DNA from: a candidate division KSB1 bacterium
GTDB taxonomy: Bacteria; Zhuqueibacterota; Zhuqueibacteria; Zhuqueibacterales; Zhuqueibacteraceae
Direction of reading: 5' to 3'
Assembly (NCBI GenBank): GCA_034506255.1
Contig: JAPDPX010000009.1
Span: forward strand, 62,001-126,000
Length of the DNA stretch: 64,000 bases
The notes beneath the pieces were generated by a model. It was given only the letters and a program-made list of their open reading frames with translations, was not told where the DNA came from and searched no databases. How positions within the stretch are numbered: the stretch's first letter is position 1; each line of letters begins with the position of its first letter. Shown here piece after piece: positions 42,672-51,529 of this stretch. The position numbers were made by a program, and so were the translations under genes.

Positions 42672-44141
42672 ATGAATGCTCTCCCCATCATTCTGCTCGC
42701 GCTCGGCATGTACGCCATTGCCTACCGTTACTACAGCACCTTCATTGCAGCCAAGATTCTCACGCTTGACGATCAACGCCTTACTCCCGCTCATCGCCTG
42801 TACGACGGGCAGAATTATGTCCCCACCAACAAATGGGTTTTGTTCGGCCATCATTTCGCGGCGATCACCGGCGCCGGCCTGCTCATCGGTCCGGTGCTTG
42901 CCGCCCAGTTTGGCTATCTGCCCGGTTTCCTGTGGCTGGTGGTCGGCGTGTGTCTTGGTGGTGCCGTGCATGATTTCATCATTCTCGCCTCTTCCGTCCG
43001 CCACGAGGGCAAGTCGCTGACGGAGATGGCCCGCACGGAAATCGGCCCGGTCACCGGCACTGTTACTGCCATAGCCATTCTCTTCATCATCATGGCGCTG
43101 GCCGGCCTCGGCCTGGCGGTGGTCAATGCCCTGCACGACAGCGCATGGGGCACGTTCACCATTGCCACGACCATCCCGATCGCGCTGACGATGGGGCTTT
43201 ACATGTACCGTCTGCGCAAGGGCAAAATCGCGGAGGCCTCCGCCCTCGGCGTGATCCTGCTGATTGTGGCCGTGGTGGCGGGCCGCCACGTCTCCGACTC
43301 CGCGCTCGCCCCGTTTTTCACCCTGCCCAAGCATGAAATCACGCTGGCGATTGCCGTCTACGGCTTCAGCGCCTCCATTTTACCGGTATGGATGCTGCTC
43401 TGCCCGCGCGACTATTTGAGTTCCTACATGAAAATCGGCACCATCGCTTTTCTAGTGATCGGTATCTTCGTGGTGCATCCGGATTTGAAAATGCCGGCGC
43501 TCACCTCTTTCATCGCCGGTGGCGGCCCCATCGTGCCGGGCAAGCTCTACCCCTTTGTGTTCATCACCATCGCCTGCGGCGCGATCTCCGGCTTTCACGC
43601 GCTGATCGGCTCGGGCACGACGCCGAAGATGCTGGACAAGGAAACGCATGCCCGCCCCATCGGCTACGGCGCGATGTTGATCGAAAGTCTGGTGGGCGTG
43701 ACCGCGCTGCTTGCCGCCAGCGCCCTGCATCCCGCCGATTATTTCGCCATCAATGTGCCGGTCGAGAAATTTGCCAGCCTGGGCATGAGCGTGGTGAATC
43801 TGCCCGGGCTCGAGCAGCAAGTGGGCGAGGCGGTGCAGGGGCGCACCGGTGGCGCCGTTTCCCTGGCGGTGGGCATGACGCAAATTTTCACCGCCCTGCC
43901 CGGCATGAAACATTTGCTGGCCTACTGGTATCACTTCGCCATCATGTTCGAGGCGCTGTTCATTCTCACCACCATCGACACCGGCACGCGCGTGGCCCGC
44001 TTCCTGGTGCAGGGATTTTTGGGCAAGTTCTACAAACCGCTGGAGCGCACCGACTGGATGCCGGGCACGATTCTCTCCAGCGCCCTGGTGTGTGCCGCCT
44101 GGACCTGCTTCATCTTCACCGGCAGCATCAGTCAAATCTGA
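42672..44141 (+). CDS. cstA: Carbon starvation protein CstA-like peptide/pyruvate transporter, open reading part
   Basis: A 489-residue membrane protein of the CstA family. It shows [51 protein letters not shown] and [17 protein letters not shown], all characteristic. CstA imports peptides or pyruvate during starvation. The frame stops at TGA 44139-44141 in SISQ-I[19 protein letters not shown], where CstA proteins have WPLFG; the same frame continues with clear CstA sequence to 44483. As written, the product lacks the last conserved helices. Confidence 0.88.
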   Translation: MNALPIILLALGMYAIAYRYYSTFIAAKILTLDDQRLTPAHRLYDGQNYVPTNKWVLFGHHFAAITGAGLLIGPVLAAQFGYLPGFLWLVVGVCLGGAVHDFIILASSVRHEGKSLTEMARTEIGPVTGTVTAIAILFIIMALAGLGLAVVNALHDSAWGTFTIATTIPIALTMGLYMYRLRKGKIAEASALGVILLIVAVVAGRHVSDSALAPFFTLPKHEITLAIAVYGFSASILPVWMLLCPRDYLSSYMKIGTIAFLVIGIFVVHPDLKMPALTSFIAGGGPIVPGKLYPFVFITIACGAISGFHALIGSGTTPKMLDKETHARPIGYGAMLIESLVGVTALLAASALHPADYFAINVPVEKFASLGMSVVNLPGLEQQVGEAVQGRTGGAVSLAVGMTQIFTALPGMKHLLAYWYHFAIMFEALFILTTIDTGTRVARFLVQGFLGKFYKPLERTDWMPGTILSSALVCAAWTCFIFTGSISQI

Positions 44142-44483
44142 CCGAGGTTCGGGGTGGCCAATCAACTGCTGGCCGCCATCGCTCTGGCGGTCGGCACCAC
44201 CGTCATCATCAATACCGGCCGCGCGCGCTATGCCTGAGTCACCCTGATGCCACTGACCTTTGTCGGCACGACCACGCTGGTGGCGGGCTGGCAAAACATC
44301 ACCGACAACTTTTGGCCGTTGACGCACACGCCGGCCAGGGCGCTGCAGGGTTATGTCGATTCGGTGTTGACCGCGGTGATCATGCTGTCCGCCGTCATCG
44401 TGTTTGGCAATTGCCTGTGGCACTGGTTGGGCGTCTTGCGTCGTGCCGGCATGCTTGCACGAACAACAGCCGGAACATTGTAG
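44142..44483 (+). pseudogene. cstA: In-frame continuation of cstA after a TGA, with a second TGA
   Basis: The frame continues [27 protein letters not shown], a second TGA (44235-44237), VTLMPLTFVGTTTLVAGWQNI and on to a TAG at 44481-44483. Both TGA codons fall where CstA homologues have tryptophan (W-P-x-F-G and Y-A-W-V). There is no frameshift over 342 bases. A residue near the first TGA is also unusual (PRFG, where Leu or Met is expected). Either the gene is a recent pseudogene or the TGAs are read through. Confidence 0.75.
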
Positions 44484-44549
44484 TGTCACGGCTGGCAGTC
44501 CTCCGTCTGTTGTCCCACGTTGCCACGCCCGCTGACTCGAAAGGTGGAC

Positions 44550-45809
44550 ATGTCTTATCTGTTTCTTTTTCTCACCGGTTTCCTCATTTCGCGCATGAGT
44601 GTGCGCTACCATTTGATTGAGCACTTTTTTGCCCGGCTGTTCAAGGCGCGCCGTGATTCCTTCAAGCGATTTCTGCTGTATTTGATGATTGCCGCCACCG
44701 TGGTGTCGATGCTCACGCCCAACTTCCTCACCGCCCTCACACTGCTGCCCATGCTCAACACCCTGGCCGGGAGTTTAGCAAAGCATCACGACGCCCGCCT
44801 GGCACGCCGGCTGACCACCATCATGGTGTGTGCGGTAATGTACGGCTGCAACATCGGCGGCATGGGGTCGCTGGTCGGCAGCCCGGCCAATGCACTCATG
44901 CTGGGTGCGCTGGAACTTTTCAAAGTAGCCGGCCGCGAAAAAATCAACTTTCTTTCCTGGTTCGGGTGGAGTCTGCCGCTGGTGGTGATCATGATTTTTT
45001 TGGCCTGGGCGCAGAGCGTATATTTGTTCGTGCCGAAGGCGCAGCGCAGAGAAGGCCTCGACCTCCCCGAATTTCCCCTCCGGCCGCCACAGGGTGGCAG
45101 GGTGCGCCTCGCCGGGTTGACGATCGCCATTTGGTTCGTCTTCTGGGCACTGCATTCGATCCTGCAGCTCATGCTGCCCCTGCCCGGCTGGCGTATCACC
45201 GTCATGAATTTCGAACTGAGCTGGAGTTCGTGGGACAAGCTCGCTGCGATTTTTACCCTGGCCTTCCTCGTGCTGCTGTTCGCTCCTTTGTTTCGCAATC
45301 CCCACCAGCCGCGCGAATCACTGCTGCGCTTCGCCGACATCTTGCATGAGCTGCCGCTCCGTGCCTTTGCCTTTGTGGCTGCCATCCTGGCGGTCAGTGG
45401 CGCATTGATGTCTTGCGACGTACCGGAATGGCTGGCCAGCCATCTGGTGAAACTCATTCCGGCAGGGCTGTCGCCCTTTGTTTTGTACTTCTTGCTGTGT
45501 TTCATTACCACCATGTCCACCGAAGCGTTCAGTAACACCGCCATTGCGGTAGTGCTCTTTCCCCTGGTGCACAGCCTGGCGGTGCACCTGGGTTTGAATC
45601 CGATGGTCGCACTTATGGCGGTTGGTCTGGCCTCCACCAATGCCTTTATGTTGCCACTCGGCACGCCGGTGAACGCGCTGCTCTATGGCGGGGTGAGAAA
45701 TGTCTCGTTGGGGGTGATGGCAGGCGCCGGTTTGGCGCTGAATTTCATGAGTGCCCTCTGTATGGCCGGTTTTCTGGAATACCTGATCCCGTGGTATTAT
45801 GGACTGTGA
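44550..45809 (+). CDS. SLC13/DASS- or ArsB-like anion permease (1)
   Basis: A 419-residue transporter with about 10-12 predicted helices. The two family half-motifs are MLTPNFLTALTLLPML and STEAFSNTAIAVVLFPLVHSLA, with the SNT anion/sodium-binding tripeptide only in the second. NIGGMGSLVGSPANALMLG and MLPLGTPVNALLYGG are the matching hairpin motifs. ATG 44550 has AAGGTGG upstream. It is followed by a second member of the same superfamily with low similarity. The substrate is unknown (dicarboxylate, sulfate or other anion). Confidence 0.82.
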   Translation: MSYLFLFLTGFLISRMSVRYHLIEHFFARLFKARRDSFKRFLLYLMIAATVVSMLTPNFLTALTLLPMLNTLAGSLAKHHDARLARRLTTIMVCAVMYGCNIGGMGSLVGSPANALMLGALELFKVAGREKINFLSWFGWSLPLVVIMIFLAWAQSVYLFVPKAQRREGLDLPEFPLRPPQGGRVRLAGLTIAIWFVFWALHSILQLMLPLPGWRITVMNFELSWSSWDKLAAIFTLAFLVLLFAPLFRNPHQPRESLLRFADILHELPLRAFAFVAAILAVSGALMSCDVPEWLASHLVKLIPAGLSPFVLYFLLCFITTMSTEAFSNTAIAVVLFPLVHSLAVHLGLNPMVALMAVGLASTNAFMLPLGTPVNALLYGGVRNVSLGVMAGAGLALNFMSALCMAGFLEYLIPWYYGL

Positions 45810-45908
45810 CAGCAACCCGGCGTGGCAGCGAGCCTTGCGTGGGGCGGCGGCCGGCAACAGCACCTGAAGGGCAGGTCGGTCATGCAACGTAATGGCAGCG
45901 GGTGAAGC

Positions 45909-47336
45909 ATGAAACCCATTCCCACAGACTCGCCCGGCAGTGTCTGGACAAACCGGCTTTACCGGTCAGCCGTCTTTGTTGTGGCGGCGCTGGCTTACTG
46001 GTCGATTTCCTCCCTGCCGGTGCCGGCGAATTTGCAGCCGCAGGCCCTGAAAGCCGTGGGCATCTTCACCGTTTGCATTCTCTTCTATGTCACCAACGTC
46101 ATCCCGCTGATGATCACCAGCCTGCTGGCGGTGATTTTGTTTCCGCTTGCCGGCGTGCTCGATTCCCAAACCACCTTCGCGCTGTTCGGCAACCCGGTGG
46201 TGTTTTTCATTCTCGGGGCGTTTATTTTGGCTTCCCCCTTCGTGCGCAGTGGTTTGTCGCGCCGCATCGCACTGGCCGTGCTGCAGCGCTTTGGTACCTC
46301 GCCGCGCCGTCTGCTGCTCGGGGTGCTGGTCTTCCCGGCGTTTCTCTCCTGTTGGATGTCGGAGCATGCCGTGGCCGCCATGATTTTTCCCATCGTGCTG
46401 GAGATCGGCGATTGCCTGAAGTTGACGCCGCAAACCAGCCGTTTCGGCAAAGCGCTTTTTCTGGCGATGGCATACGGTTGCATCATCGGCGGCATCACCA
46501 CTTTCCTGGGCGGCGGTCGCGCGCCGCTGGCTGTCGGCATTTTGAAGGAAACCACCGGCCTGACCGTGGATTTCCTGCCGTGGGCGCTGGCGGCGCTGCC
46601 GACGATGCTGCTGTTGCTGGTGGCCGCCTATTCTGTTTTGGTGGTGTTTTATCCGCCCGAGGTGGAAAGTGTCGAAGAAGTACAGGAACTGCTGGCGCAG
46701 CGCCGTCAGCAGCTTGGCCCGCTGAAGCGTCGGGAGCTGACGGTCGGCCTGCTGGTGCTAGGGACCATTCTCTGTTGGATGAGCGTGGGCCGGGACTTCG
46801 GCCTGGCCAACATCGCCATCATCGCCGTAGTGCTGGCGTTCGTGTTCAAATTGACGGAATGGCGGGAAGTGGAGGAAGACGTGAACTGGGGCATCTTCTT
46901 GATGTACGGCGGCGCCATTTGTCTGGGCTATGCCATGGAAAAAACCGGCGGCGCGGCGTGGCTGGCACACCACACGTTTGGCAGCTTTGTGCATTCACCG
47001 GTGATGCTGATGGCCGCCATTTCCCTGTTCTCCATCCTGCTCACCGAAGTCATCAGCAATTCCGCGGTGGTGGCCCTGTTCATGCCGGTGGCCCTGAGTA
47101 TGGGCCGCGATCTTGGCATTGATCCACGCGTGATGACCATGGTGGTTGCCATCCCCAGCGGGCTGGCCTTCATGCTGCCGATGGGCACTCCCGCCACCGC
47201 CATAGCCTTCTCCTCGGGTTTCCTGCGCGTGAGTGACACTGTTCGCACTGGCCTGATGCTCAACTTCGTGGGCTGGATCGTCTTCAATCTCTTTATCCAC
47301 TTCTTGTGGCCAATTCTGGGATTTCAAGTGCCCTGA
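45909..47336 (+). CDS. SLC13/DASS-family sodium-coupled anion permease (2)
   Basis: A 475-residue membrane transporter. It shows the DASS pattern FFILGAFILASPFVRSGLSRRIAL, LSCWMSEHAVAAMIFPIVLEIGD, GCIIGGITTFLGGGRAPLAVGILKE, and EVISNSAVVALFMPVALSMG near the C-terminus, with MLPMGTPATAIAFSSG. The first SNT is replaced by MSEHAVA. It likely imports dicarboxylates or related anions with sodium. Together with the previous gene it forms a tandem, non-identical pair. Confidence 0.87.
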   Translation: MKPIPTDSPGSVWTNRLYRSAVFVVAALAYWSISSLPVPANLQPQALKAVGIFTVCILFYVTNVIPLMITSLLAVILFPLAGVLDSQTTFALFGNPVVFFILGAFILASPFVRSGLSRRIALAVLQRFGTSPRRLLLGVLVFPAFLSCWMSEHAVAAMIFPIVLEIGDCLKLTPQTSRFGKALFLAMAYGCIIGGITTFLGGGRAPLAVGILKETTGLTVDFLPWALAALPTMLLLLVAAYSVLVVFYPPEVESVEEVQELLAQRRQQLGPLKRRELTVGLLVLGTILCWMSVGRDFGLANIAIIAVVLAFVFKLTEWREVEEDVNWGIFLMYGGAICLGYAMEKTGGAAWLAHHTFGSFVHSPVMLMAAISLFSILLTEVISNSAVVALFMPVALSMGRDLGIDPRVMTMVVAIPSGLAFMLPMGTPATAIAFSSGFLRVSDTVRTGLMLNFVGWIVFNLFIHFLWPILGFQVP

Positions 47337-47362
47337 GCGGGGCAATTGATTGCGAGCCACAC

Positions 47363-48718
47363 ATGCATGTCACCCACATCCTGGTCGTCGATGACGAGCC
47401 CAACCTGCGCCGCTCCCTGGAAATGATTTTGCAAAGCGCCGGCTATGCCGTCACCCTGGCGGCCTCGGCTGCCGAGGCGGAAAAATTTCTCAGCGAGCGG
47501 CAATATGAGGTGATGTTGCTCGACATCGTCATGCCTGATCGCGACGGGATGCAGTTTCTGCAGTCACTCAAAGGGCTGCCGCACCGGCCGGTGGTGGTGA
47601 TGATTTCCGGCAATGCCACGATTCAAAATGCGGTGGCTGCCACGCGCGAGGGCGCGTATGACTTCCTGGAAAAGCCGATTGCGAAGGAGAAACTGCTGCT
47701 GGCGGTCAACAATGCGCTGACGCAGCGCCGGTTGTTGGAGGAAAATGCCCGCCTGCGTCGTGAACTTGCCGCCGGCTTTGAGATGTTGGGGGACAGTCCC
47801 GCACTGCAGCAGGTGCGTGAACAAATTGCACGGGTGGCGCCGGTCAATACGCGTGTTCTGATTCTGGGCGAGAGCGGCACCGGCAAGGAACTGGCCGCGC
47901 GCGCCATTCACGCCGCGAGTGAGCGCAGCCGCGCCGCCTTTGTCAAGGTCAATTGCGCGGCGATCCCCGAGGATTTGATCGAGAGCGAATTGTTCGGTCA
48001 TGAAAAGGGCGCCTTCACCGGCGCCACCGCCGCCCGCGAAGGCAAATTCGAGCTCGCCGATCGCGGCACGCTCTTCCTCGATGAAGTGGGCGACATGAGC
48101 CTGAAAGTGCAGGCCAAGGTTTTACGGGTTTTGCAGGAAGGCGAATTCGAGCGGGTGGGCGGTTCCCAAACGCGGCGCGTTGACGTGCGGGTGATTACCG
48201 CCACCAACAAGAACCTCGAGCAGGAGGTGCGGCACGGCCGGTTTCGCGAAGATTTGTGGTATCGCTTGAACGTTGTGCCCATTGTGATGCCGCCCCTGCG
48301 GGAGCGGCGCAGCGACATTCCCCTGCTCATCGAGCATTTCGTCGCACGTTTCTGCCAGGAAAACGGCTTCAAGCGCAAACGTCTGGAACCGGACGCCATC
48401 AAAAAACTCATGGACTACTCCTGGCCCGGCAATATCCGCGAGTTGAAGAATGCCATCGAGCGGCTGGTGATTATGACGCCGCAGGAGACCATCACCGCGG
48501 CAGATGTGCCGCTTTCGCTGCAAATGCCACACAGCAGCCTGCGGCCGGCAGCGCCGCTCGGCACCTCGCTGGAGGAAGTGCGCAAACAGGCCGAACGCGA
48601 CTATATTGCGGCCTGCCTGCAAGCTGTGGATGGCAATGTCACCCGCGCCGCACAACTGCTGGGCCTGGAACGCAGTCATCTCTACAAAAAAATGAAGGCG
48701 TTGGGAATGCAGGTGTGA
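47363..48718 (+). CDS. NtrC-family sigma-54-dependent response regulator
   Basis: A 451-residue regulator. The receiver domain has D10-D11, phospho-acceptor D54 (LLDIVMPDRDG), S82 and K104 (LEKP). The AAA+ domain has Walker A GESGTGKE (169-176), the sigma-54 contact loop GAFTGA (216-221) and GTLFLDEVGDM (Walker B). A Fis-type HTH ends the protein (DGNVTRAAQLLGLERSHLYKKMKALG). I use the ATG at 47363, 27 bases after the transporter stop; an earlier in-frame start would overlap that gene. No histidine kinase is adjacent, so the signal is unknown; the transporters upstream may be targets. Confidence 0.93.
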   Translation: MHVTHILVVDDEPNLRRSLEMILQSAGYAVTLAASAAEAEKFLSERQYEVMLLDIVMPDRDGMQFLQSLKGLPHRPVVVMISGNATIQNAVAATREGAYDFLEKPIAKEKLLLAVNNALTQRRLLEENARLRRELAAGFEMLGDSPALQQVREQIARVAPVNTRVLILGESGTGKELAARAIHAASERSRAAFVKVNCAAIPEDLIESELFGHEKGAFTGATAAREGKFELADRGTLFLDEVGDMSLKVQAKVLRVLQEGEFERVGGSQTRRVDVRVITATNKNLEQEVRHGRFREDLWYRLNVVPIVMPPLRERRSDIPLLIEHFVARFCQENGFKRKRLEPDAIKKLMDYSWPGNIRELKNAIERLVIMTPQETITAADVPLSLQMPHSSLRPAAPLGTSLEEVRKQAERDYIAACLQAVDGNVTRAAQLLGLERSHLYKKMKALGMQV

Positions 48719-48932
48719 CGGTCTTCCAATTTTGTTGTCCGTGCAAAAATACCCCACCCCCGTCAAATTCTCCCAAAGAAAGCCTTGCATCTGAGTGACG
48801 CCCGTCTATATTTGGTACCACTCCTGTGCTGGGGGACAACCGCCGTGCGATCACCTCCGTTCTGATCACCTCCCATACCGAAGCCGGTTCATTTCGCCGC
48901 CCGCATCAATCACAAGTTGCCCGCTGTCCAGC

Positions 48933-50195
48933 ATGACCCGTCTTGCCATGGCACCTTCCGCCCGACGAAGAAAGCGCGCCGCGCGGCGGCGGCCTTCACG
49001 CCGCCGGCGTTTTACGCCGCGCCACGCACGGGCAGCCCTCTCGCGGCAGCAACCAAGGCACAGGAAACAACAGCGCTGCACATCAGGCACACTTTGCCTG
49101 GCGTCACAGTCCATAGGCACATCGCACCTGCGGCGCCTGGCTGTGTCTGTGCCACGACAGGTATTGCTGTGGCTCTTGCTGCTGGTTGCCGGCATTCATG
49201 AGGTGCCGGTGCCGCCACCACCGGCTGCGACTCCGGCAACGGAAGTGGCACCACCGGCGGCTGCGCCCGTCGCCTCCGATGCAAAAGTGCCCGCGTCCGC
49301 GCCGGCTTTGCCCGCATTCCGGCAGGCTGAGCCGCCGCGCCAGTTCACGCGTGACCTCGAGATTCCCTCCGGCCTGGCACAATTTCGCCACGGCACGGCC
49401 ACTTCTGCGTACACGCCACAGCGCCTGCTGCAACCGCCAACAGCGCACGCTCGCGAACCTTTCTCCCCGCTCAAACACACACGCCCCGATGCCATGCCCG
49501 GCATTCGATGGGAGCGTCTGGCCCTGGTGCAAACCGCCACGCTGGGAATTGGCGGTTATGGCTTTGTGAAATACAACGGCCTGTTCGGCCGCGTCGGGCA
49601 GCCGTTCAAAATCGGCAACGATTTGACCAAGGATCACACGCTGCTCTTCGATGAGCTGTTGCATTTTCAGGGCGGCTATCGCATCACCCAGGCGGTCGCC
49701 GGGATTTACAACTGGGCGGGCGTGCCACCGGCCACCGCCGACTGGATCGGTGCCGGCACAGCAGCAGTGGTCATGACCGCACTCGAGTATGTCGATGGCC
49801 GTCGACTGCATGACGAAGCCAGTTATTCCGATCTCGTGGCCAACTTTGCCGGCATCGGCTTCGCGCTGGCGAAGGCGCGCGTCGGTTTCCTGCGCGACTT
49901 CGATTTGCGCTTCAGCTATCTCACGCCGGCAGATCCCTTCCGCCACAAGACAGTCAAGCGCTACGAGCGCATGACCCACTGGCTCACCTACGATTTCAAC
50001 CGCAAGCTCGGCCTGCCGTTTCATCTCGGTTTTGGTTATGGCGTGCGCCGCCCCTTCCGGCCACAAGTCACCCCGCAATACTTCGTGGGTATCGGCCTGT
50101 CGCCCATCGATCTGCTCTCCCATATTTCCCCGCCGCTGGCAAAACCCCTGGAGTTTTTACGCCTCTATCATTTCGGCAATCGTTTGCAGCTTTAG
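48933..50195 (+). CDS. Exported DUF2279-like protein
   Basis: The C-terminal ~240 residues resemble DUF2279: LLFDELLHFQGGYRITQAVAGIYNWAGV, then ALEYVDGRRLHDEASYSDLVANFAGIGFALAKA, then a beta-rich end with LGFGYGVRRP. Upstream are a proline/alanine-rich linker and a good signal peptide (VPRQVLLWLLLLVAGI). The extreme N-terminus from ATG 48933 is an arginine-rich run that looks non-coding; a GTG at 49143 directly before the signal peptide is the better biological start. No clear ribosome site exists for either. The function is unknown; an outer-membrane or periplasmic location is likely. Confidence 0.7.
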   Translation: MTRLAMAPSARRRKRAARRRPSRRRRFTPRHARAALSRQQPRHRKQQRCTSGTLCLASQSIGTSHLRRLAVSVPRQVLLWLLLLVAGIHEVPVPPPPAATPATEVAPPAAAPVASDAKVPASAPALPAFRQAEPPRQFTRDLEIPSGLAQFRHGTATSAYTPQRLLQPPTAHAREPFSPLKHTRPDAMPGIRWERLALVQTATLGIGGYGFVKYNGLFGRVGQPFKIGNDLTKDHTLLFDELLHFQGGYRITQAVAGIYNWAGVPPATADWIGAGTAAVVMTALEYVDGRRLHDEASYSDLVANFAGIGFALAKARVGFLRDFDLRFSYLTPADPFRHKTVKRYERMTHWLTYDFNRKLGLPFHLGFGYGVRRPFRPQVTPQYFVGIGLSPIDLLSHISPPLAKPLEFLRLYHFGNRLQL

Positions 50196-50345
50196 CATCC
50201 GTCATCCCCGGCTGTTGTAGCGAGCTTGCCGCCTGCGCTGCCTGGAGCACGCGCGTCCTGTTTCGCCGGTCGTTTGCCGGAAATCTTCGCCGGCACCGGT
50301 GGTTATATGCGGGCCACCCAAGCAGAACTCCCGCCGAAAAAAACA

Positions 50346-50376
50346 TTTCGTGAGAGCGCATTTTCGTGAGAGAAAA
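50346..50376. repeat. Second copy of the TTTCGTG direct-repeat block
   Basis: TTTCGTGAGAG, GCGCA, TTTTCGTGAGAG, AAAA: the same arrangement as 24255-24285 with a few substitutions. Confidence 0.55.
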
Positions 50377-50465
50377 GCCGTGACGCCATTCGGCAAATGG
50401 GCCTATTTCGCAGTCAGCGCTGCTGCACATTCGAAAAAGGTTTTGCTTGACTTCGAACAGAATAA

Positions 50466-50530
50466 CTGACGGAGTTTGGTGAACGAGTCATTTCTCGCGG
50501 GCAACAACAAGCCCGCATGCCAAATTCAGG
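50466..50530 (+). repeat. Interspersed ~65-bp repeat, copy 1
   Basis: It begins CTGACGGAGTTTGGTGAAC, contains GTCATTTCT and GGGCAACAACAAGCC, and ends CAAATTCAGG. A second copy lies inverted at 63849-63914, with about four in five bases identical. Confidence 0.65.
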
Positions 50531-50704
50531 ACCAAACCACCGGCACGCCACTGCGGCGCAGCGCCGCAACAAAACACCGGTGTGATTGCCGGGCCGTCTT
50601 GCGCACCGCGGTGGTCCAATCTTTTGTGGCGGTTTTGATCAGGAAAGGGGCAGGGAGAACGCGAGGCGGGGATCGTCAGGAAAGCGGGGAGGCGCGCACT
50701 TGTT

Positions 50705-51046
50705 TCACAAGAAGCCGAGCTCAAACTTTGCGACGTCGCTCATCATGCCGGGATGCCACTGCGGCTCCCATACCACTTGCACGCGGGCGTCCTTCACGCC
50801 GGGAATCGTTTTGACTTTGTTTTCAACATCGATCGGGAGAGAGCCGGCCACCGGACACATCGGGGAGGTCAGCGTCATTTGGATGTCGACCTCGTGGGCA
50901 TCATTGATGTCGATATTGTAGACCAAACCCAGTTGATAAATATTCACCGGAATTTCGGGATCGTAGCAGGTCTCGAGAACCTTGATGATTTCCTCCCGCA
51001 GCCGGGCTTTTTCGGTGCCATTGTCCATGCTGATGCTTTCCACCAT
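50705..51046 (-). CDS. sufT: SufT, MIP18/DUF59-family iron-sulfur assembly factor
   Basis: A 113-residue DUF59 protein with CYDPEIPVNIYQLGLVYNI near the N-terminus and MTLTSPMCPVAGSLP with the conserved cysteine. SufT-type proteins help mature iron-sulfur proteins. It is the last gene of the suf operon. Its ATG shares a base with the sufU stop (TAATG), so translation is coupled; an ATG six codons later is also possible. Confidence 0.9.
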   Translation of the reverse strand: MVESISMDNGTEKARLREEIIKVLETCYDPEIPVNIYQLGLVYNIDINDAHEVDIQMTLTSPMCPVAGSLPIDVENKVKTIPGVKDARVQVVWEPQWHPGMMSDVAKFELGFL

Positions 51047-51498
51047 TATTCCGTGGTGACCACCGCGCCGCTTTCACTGAGCGCGGACTTGAGGGTGTGC
51101 CAGGCCAGGCTGGCGCACTTGACGCGCAGGGGAAACTCGCGCACGCCGGCAAACACCACCAGGCGGTCCAAGCCGCTGACCTCGACGGGTTGCGTCGGGT
51201 CGCTGGTGATGAGCTGGAGAAATTTGTCGAACAGCTCCTGTGCCTGCGTGGTGGATTTCCCTTTCACTAGCGAAGTCATGATCGAGGCCGAGGCCTTGGA
51301 AATCGCACAGCCCTGGCCGGTGAAGCGGATGTCCTGAATGATGTTGTCGGCGACGCGCAGAAACAGATGAATCCGGTCGCCGCACAGGGGATTGTAGCCC
51401 TCGGCATGATGGCTGGCGTTTGCCAGCTCGCCGAAGTTGCGCGGGTTTTTGTTGTGGTCGAGTATGACTTGTTGATAGAGTTCGCGCAGCTCGTCCAT
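51046..51498 (-). CDS. sufU: SufU, zinc-dependent sulfur-transfer partner of SufS
   Basis: A 150-residue IscU-like protein. The zinc/sulfur ligands are C39 and D41 (NPLCGD), C64 (GQGCAISKASAS) and C128 (RVKCASLAWHTL). The insertion between the second and third cysteines marks it as SufU rather than IscU. It accepts persulfide from SufS for cluster assembly on SufBCD. It starts 31 bases after the sufS stop. Confidence 0.94.
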   Translation of the reverse strand: MDELRELYQQVILDHNKNPRNFGELANASHHAEGYNPLCGDRIHLFLRVADNIIQDIRFTGQGCAISKASASIMTSLVKGKSTTQAQELFDKFLQLITSDPTQPVEVSGLDRLVVFAGVREFPLRVKCASLAWHTLKSALSESGAVVTTE

Positions 51499-51529
51499 GG
51501 ATTCTTCCTCGGCCGGCCGGAGTCGAGCC

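Larger units (their letters stand above)
50196..50704. other. Convergent intergenic region with two repeats
   Basis: No gene is supported between the DUF2279 gene and the end of the suf operon. It contains the repeats at 50346-50376 and 50466-50530. A clear suf terminator is not seen. Confidence 0.45.

Noticed and set aside
43388-44620. A 410-codon alternative frame overlapping cstA and its continuation
   Set aside because: Arg/His-rich translation without membrane segments, while the cstA frame shows strong family motifs; it does not explain the two TGAs.
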